Shown here one piece after another: positions 35,946 through 40,000 of a stretch of 40,000 nt of DNA. The stretch's first letter is position 1; each line of letters begins with the position of its first letter. Made by a program: the position numbers and the translations under genes. The stretch comes from Neocallimastix lanati (nom. inval.) (lineage: Eukaryota; Neocallimastigomycota; Neocallimastigomycetes; Neocallimastigales; Neocallimastigaceae), in NCBI GenBank assembly GCA_016946835.1, contig JACVTC010000027.1:395001-435000 (forward strand), in the 5' to 3' direction. A model generated the notes under the pieces. That model was not told the DNA's origin. It was given only the letters and a program-made list of their open reading frames with translations, and made no database searches.

Positions 35946-36175
35946 GTTTAATATAACAAATAAAGACTTAATTGAATAAGCCACTAATTAAATATTAAAT
36001 ATAAAATCGATAATAAAATAAAATATAAATTTTCAATATTAAAATACTTATTAATATATATATTTTATTTTATACTTATTAAATTTCATATAATGTATAG
36101 GATTATTATTGAGGTCTTTTATTAAATAATTATTTATATACATTAAAGAAAAAAAAAAAAAAAAGATAAATCAAG

Positions 36176-39100
36176 ATGTTAATGCCAGAAATCCCTGAAA
36201 ATGATATAATACAAAAAAAGGTAATTCAAAAAAAAATATATATATATATATATATATTATATTATTAATATTTATGATTAATATATAAATATCTTAAATA
36301 ATATTAATATTTAACATCAATAATATAGAAATTTAATAATGAAATGGCACCTTTAAAAGAAGAAGAAGAAAATAATGATATGAATATGGATAGTGATAAT
36401 GATAAAGAAAATAAAGATAAAATGGTTATAGATACAAAAATTGAAGTAGAAAATCAATCACCAGCTATTCCAAAATTTAATGCTAATAGTAATTCTACAC
36501 CGGATATAGCTTCTTCCACAAATAATGCTTATACTAAATTTAATAATAAATCTACTCAAAAATATGTTTTTCATTCTAAAGTTAATAATTCTACATTTGG
36601 TCAAAATAATTTTTCGAATGTAAAAAAGACCACACAAATCCATCCACTTATAAATAATAAGAATAATTTAACTAAAAATAAAAACTTAGGTAATATGTCT
36701 TTATTTCAAAATAGACAAAATAAAAGTAAGTGTTATTTGAATAATAATTGAGTTATTTTATTTTACTCCTTTTTTTTTTATTTTTTGTTTATTTAAATGT
36801 TAAATGAAATAAAAATTTAATATAATAATATTTTTTTTAATTATTATAAATATTATCTAAAAATTTTTTAATAGATAAATTAGAAAATAAACATTTAAAT
36901 AATAGAAAATTCCTTAGTAATAATCCATTAATTAGTGATAGTATTATTGAGGAGGAAGAAGAAGATGTAGTTTCAGAATTACCAACTCATAATAAATTAG
37001 ATTTAATGAATATTGAATCACCAAAGAAACCAGCATCTCCATCGTTTACTCATAAGAAAGTTGGATATGGTTCTAGTATTAATAAATTGATAAATACACC
37101 ACCAAATACAAATACTTTCCCATATAATATTAAACTTAATCATCCAAATATTAATGCTGGTCCTTTCCCACATAATTTTAAAAACTATAAGAGTACCTAT
37201 GGAAATAAAATTAATTTAAACTTTGGTTCAACCAGTTCTTTATTAAATAAATTGAAATCAAATTCTTTCAACAAAACTCAACAAACAACTGTACCAGATA
37301 GTTCAGGTAAAATATTAAATTATTAAAATTTAAGCAAATCATTTATATAATTCTTTTTTGTTTATTATTATTTTTATTATTTCTACAAATGTTAATTTTA
37401 TTATTTTTACTATTACGTATAAAATTGTTAATACTTAATAAAGCTACTCAAATTAAAACTAAATTAGAGAAAAAAGCTAAAATAAATAATAATAAACCAA
37501 CAAAAACTTTTAATACATTAACTACTATTAGTGAGAATCCAAAAATACAACCTATAAATACTATTACTATTCCAGAAGAAATCCCTGAAGAAGAGGAAGA
37601 AGATGCTATGGAAACTGAAGAAAATTTAAATAATAAAACTGAAATTATAATGGAAGAAGAAAGAGTAATGGATACAATAAAAGAAGAAGAAGAAGAGGAA
37701 GAAGAGGAAAAAGAAAAAATAGAAGAAAAAAGAGTCATAGATACTATAAAAGAAGAAGAAGAAGAAGAAGAGAAAGAAGAAGAAAAAGTAGAAGAAAAGG
37801 TAGAAGAAAAAAGAGTTATTGATACTATAAAAGAAGAAGAGGAAGAAAAAGAAAAAGAAGAGGCTAAAGAATCAAAAATTGAATCAAATCAAAATGTTGC
37901 TTCTTCTAATCCTGTAAATCCTTTAATAACACCAAATATGAATCAGTTACAACAACAACAGTTACAACAAAAACAATTACAACTTCAATTACAGCAACAA
38001 TTTCAACAACAATTACAACAACAACAATTACAACAACTACAACAACAACAATTACAACAACAACTACAACAACAACAAATTAAACAATTACAATTGCAAC
38101 AATTACAACAGCAATTACAGCAACAACAATTACAACAACAACAATTACAACAACATCAACATAATAACTTAATTAACATGTTACAACAACAAACTCAACA
38201 ACGTCGTCAATTACAACAAGAACAACAACAAAGACAAATGGAAGAACAGGAAAAACAAATAAGAGAAGAGCAAAAACTTGTTGTTCCTCCCATTGTTCCT
38301 TCTACAATTAATCCATTACTTATGAATAATTCAAGTAATTTTGATCGTAGTTTAAATTTAAATTCTATAATTATTTTACAAACTCTTGGTACTGGTACCT
38401 TTGGTAGAGTACATTTAGTTCGTTCTAAAGAAAATGGTAAATATTATGCTATGAAAGCTATTAAAAAGTCTTGTGTTGTTTCAAATCATCAAGTAGAACA
38501 CACTATGAATGAAAAGAAAATTTTAGAAAATGTTCGTCATCCATTCTTTGTGAGGTTACAGAATACTTTCCAAGATTCAAGCCATATATTCTTTATTACT
38601 GATTATGTTTGTGGTGGTGAATTATTTACTTGCTTAAGAAGATATCAAGTAAGTTTTAATACTAATATTAATAATAATATGTGTAATAAATATATTATAT
38701 ATGAAATAATAAAATAATAAATAAAATAAAACAAATATTTATATTATTTTATTTTATTTAAATTTTTTTTTTTTTTTTGTTATTAAAAATAATTTTTTAA
38801 AATTAATATCAACGACAAAATTAAATAAATAAAAAAAAAAAAATTTTTTTTTTTTTTCATTATTTTAAAACATTGAATATAATTATAGCGTTTCCCAAAT
38901 AATGTTGCGAAATTCTATGCTGCTGAAGTTATTGTTGCATTTGATTACTTACACTCAATGGATATTATTTATCGTGATTTAAAACCAGAAAATATTTTAT
39001 TAGATAATACTGGACATATTAAAATTATTGATTTCGGTTTTGCTAAATATGTTCCAGATATTACCTATACCCTTTGTGGAACACCCGAATATCTTGCTCC

Positions 39101-39690
39101 TGAGGCTATTCAAATGAAGGCTTATGGTAAATCCGTTGATTGGTATACCTTAGGTATTTTAATTTATGAAATGTTATGTGGTTTCCCACCATTCTATGAT
39201 GATGATCGTGTTAAATTATATAAAAAGATTTTAGCTGGAAAAATTTATTGGCCAGATCATATTAATCCAGTAGTAAAGAATTTATTAAAGCATTTAATTA
39301 CTTCCGATTTAACTAATCGTTATGGTAATTTAAAGGGTGGTAGTGAAGATATTAAGAATCATTTATGGTTTGCTGGTGTTGATTGGAATAAGGTTGCAAG
39401 ATTAGAAATTACTCCACCATTTATTCCAAATGTTCGTTATGAGGGTGATGCTGGCCACTTTGAATCATATCCAGAAGTTAATGTTTCTTATGGTGAAGAA
39501 GGAGAAGATCCATATCAAGATTTATTCAAAGTAATTTTTTTTTTTTTTTTTAAATAAATATATATATTAATAAATATATTATAGTAAATTTTTATTTAGA
39601 ATATAAGATGAAAAAAAAATTAATTATTAAATCATATTATTAATTTTAATATATTTTAACCATTACATTTTTTATCAATAGGATTTTTAA
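36176..39690 (+). CDS. cAMP-dependent protein kinase catalytic subunit, six exons
   Basis: Proposed exons are 36176-36220, 36329-36725, 36875-37306, 37444-38648, 38889-39530 and 39682-39690. They join in frame to 909 residues, and all introns are GT...AG. Residues 1-600 are an unusual extension: Asn/Ser/Lys-rich, then three acidic repeats headed by RV(I/M)DTIKEEEEE, then a long Gln-rich tract (about 459-555). The kinase domain (about 601-860) has the Gly loop GTGTFG (607-612), Lys629 in [16 protein letters not shown] (Asp723), DFGFAK (Asp741), activation-loop Thr754 in [12 protein letters not shown], and the AGC tail ending DLFKDF. Tyr before [10 protein letters not shown] and the terminal FxxF are marks of PKA. 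It would phosphorylate targets when released from a regulatory subunit by cAMP. Exon 4 could instead begin at 37468 (901 residues). It could be confused with another AGC kinase, but the C-terminus argues for PKA. Confidence 0.9.
36221..36328 (+). other. PKA intron 1 (108 bp, phase 0)
   Basis: It begins GTAATT after CAAAAAAAG and ends AATATAG. Splicing joins a 15-codon first exon ([15 protein letters not shown]) to [10 protein letters not shown] without frame change. Without it the first exon meets stops within the intron. Confidence 0.75.
36726..36874 (+). other. PKA intron 2 (149 bp, phase 1)
   Basis: It begins with the consensus GTAAGT and ends TTTTTTAATAG. The split codon AAT is restored, leading into [10 protein letters not shown] and an acidic EEEEE segment. 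Confidence 0.85.
37307..37443 (+). other. PKA intron 3 (about 137 bp, phase 1)
   Basis: It begins GTAAAAT after GATAGTTCAG. Two acceptors keep the frame: AAAG at 37443 and TTAG at 37467. TAG is the more usual ending in the other introns, so the downstream site is a real alternative. Confidence 0.7.
37944..38234 (+). repeat. CAA/TTA-CAA repeat encoding a Gln/Leu tract
   Basis: Imperfect CAACAACAATTA units encode a QQQL-patterned tract of about 97 residues in exon 4 of the kinase gene. Leu recurs every 3-5 residues, giving a helical or coiled-coil-like register rather than a pure polyglutamine. Confidence 0.9.
38649..38888 (+). other. PKA intron 4 (240 bp, phase 0)
   Basis: It begins GTAAGT after the RRYQ codons and ends AATTATAG before CGTTTCCC. 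It interrupts the kinase fold between the GGELF..LRRYQ and [13 protein letters not shown] segments. Joining the two gives a continuous, conserved PKA sequence. Confidence 0.92.
39531..39681 (+). other. PKA intron 5 (151 bp, phase 0)
   Basis: It begins GTAATTTT after the codons for LFK, ends TTTATCAATAG, and has a TTTTAAC branch-site candidate about 30 bases before the acceptor. Its removal yields LFK-DF-stop, the expected end of a fungal PKA. Read through, the protein would end in VIFFFFFK. Confidence 0.85.
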
Positions 39691-40000
39691 GATGTTTTAA
39701 TTTACATAAGAAAAAGTAAAAAAAAAAAAAAAAAAAAAAAAGTATTTTTTTTATTTTATATTATATTATATAAATTTTTTTTTTTATTATCTTATTTAAT
39801 AATATCAATAGAGGAAATGAAGCAATATATATTATGAACATTTTAATAGAGTATAAAATATAGAATAAAATATGAATCTAAAATAAAAAAACAAAAATAA
39901 CAAAAAAACAAAAAAACAGAAACAAAAACAAAACAAAACAAAACAAAAAAAAAAAAAAAAAATAAAATAAAACAACAATAATAATAATGATAAAAAAAAG
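39691..40000. other. 3' flank of the PKA gene
   Basis: The kinase 3' UTR should lie here. A/T-rich sequence with a 22-base A run (39719-39741) passes into an (A)nC repeat at 39888-39950. Such A-rich, C-punctuated DNA could be the leader of another gene, but only an ATG at 39987 near the edge is visible, so none is called. Confidence 0.5.

Larger units (their letters stand above)
32756..36175. other. AT-rich spacer upstream of the PKA gene
   Basis: No gene is recognised. The stretch contains a 32-base T run (33419-33450), a 42-base T run (34984-35025), a TAATAAA block at 33238-33295, an AAT array at 34620-34830 and a 147-bp tandem duplication at 35642-35945. Mildly G+C-richer sequence at 34140-34330 has no readable frame. 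The final few hundred bases are the presumed promoter of the kinase gene. Confidence 0.6.

Overview
The window reads as extremely AT-rich nuclear DNA of a eukaryote, most likely an anaerobic gut fungus (Neocallimastigomycota). The reasons are: a yeast-type vacuolar transporter chaperone protein; a cAMP-dependent protein kinase that ends in the fungal-style DLFKDF tail; short GT...AG introns; Asn- and Gln-rich proteins; decayed LINEs and a Ty1/copia element; and intergenic DNA made mostly of homopolymers and 3-, 4- and 7-base satellites. This assignment is an inference from gene families and base composition. Other very AT-rich eukaryotes, such as Dictyostelium-like amoebae, fit less well.

Layout. 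Positions 1-313 hold the 5' end of a minus-strand gene that runs off the left edge. Positions 314-6034 carry no gene, but include a ~77-bp tandem duplication and a 1.1-kb block of degenerate ~80-90 bp repeats with higher-order structure. Positions 6035-11125 contain two decayed plus-strand copies of one non-LTR retrotransposon family. About 8.2 kb follow (11126-19364) with no recognisable gene, dominated by a TAATAAA heptanucleotide satellite present in both orientations. An intact 650-residue Vtc4-like polyphosphate polymerase lies at 19365-21317. Two more LINE relics of the same family follow at 22280-25720. A structurally complete minus-strand Ty1/copia retrotransposon (26189-32538) has 320-bp LTRs differing at two positions, gag, pol, a polypurine tract, a candidate primer-binding site and a 5-bp target duplication. 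After 3.6 kb of AT-rich spacer, a six-exon PKA catalytic-subunit gene occupies 36176-39690.

The host genes do not form a pathway or operon. They are two independent housekeeping or signalling genes (polyphosphate synthesis and cAMP signalling) plus one probable regulator fragment, set in a retroelement- and satellite-rich background. The most informative details are: (i) the copia primer-binding site, which matches the anticodon arm of tRNA-Lys(CUU) rather than a tRNA 3' end; (ii) gag and pol in different frames with a 37-nt overlap; (iii) a 9-nt last exon that supplies the final Asp-Phe of the kinase FxxF tail; (iv) a Vtc4-like protein whose SPX region lacks the usual Lys-rich KKHDK helix; and (v) long A/T homopolymer runs inside former LINE coding sequence, in most cases breaking frame.
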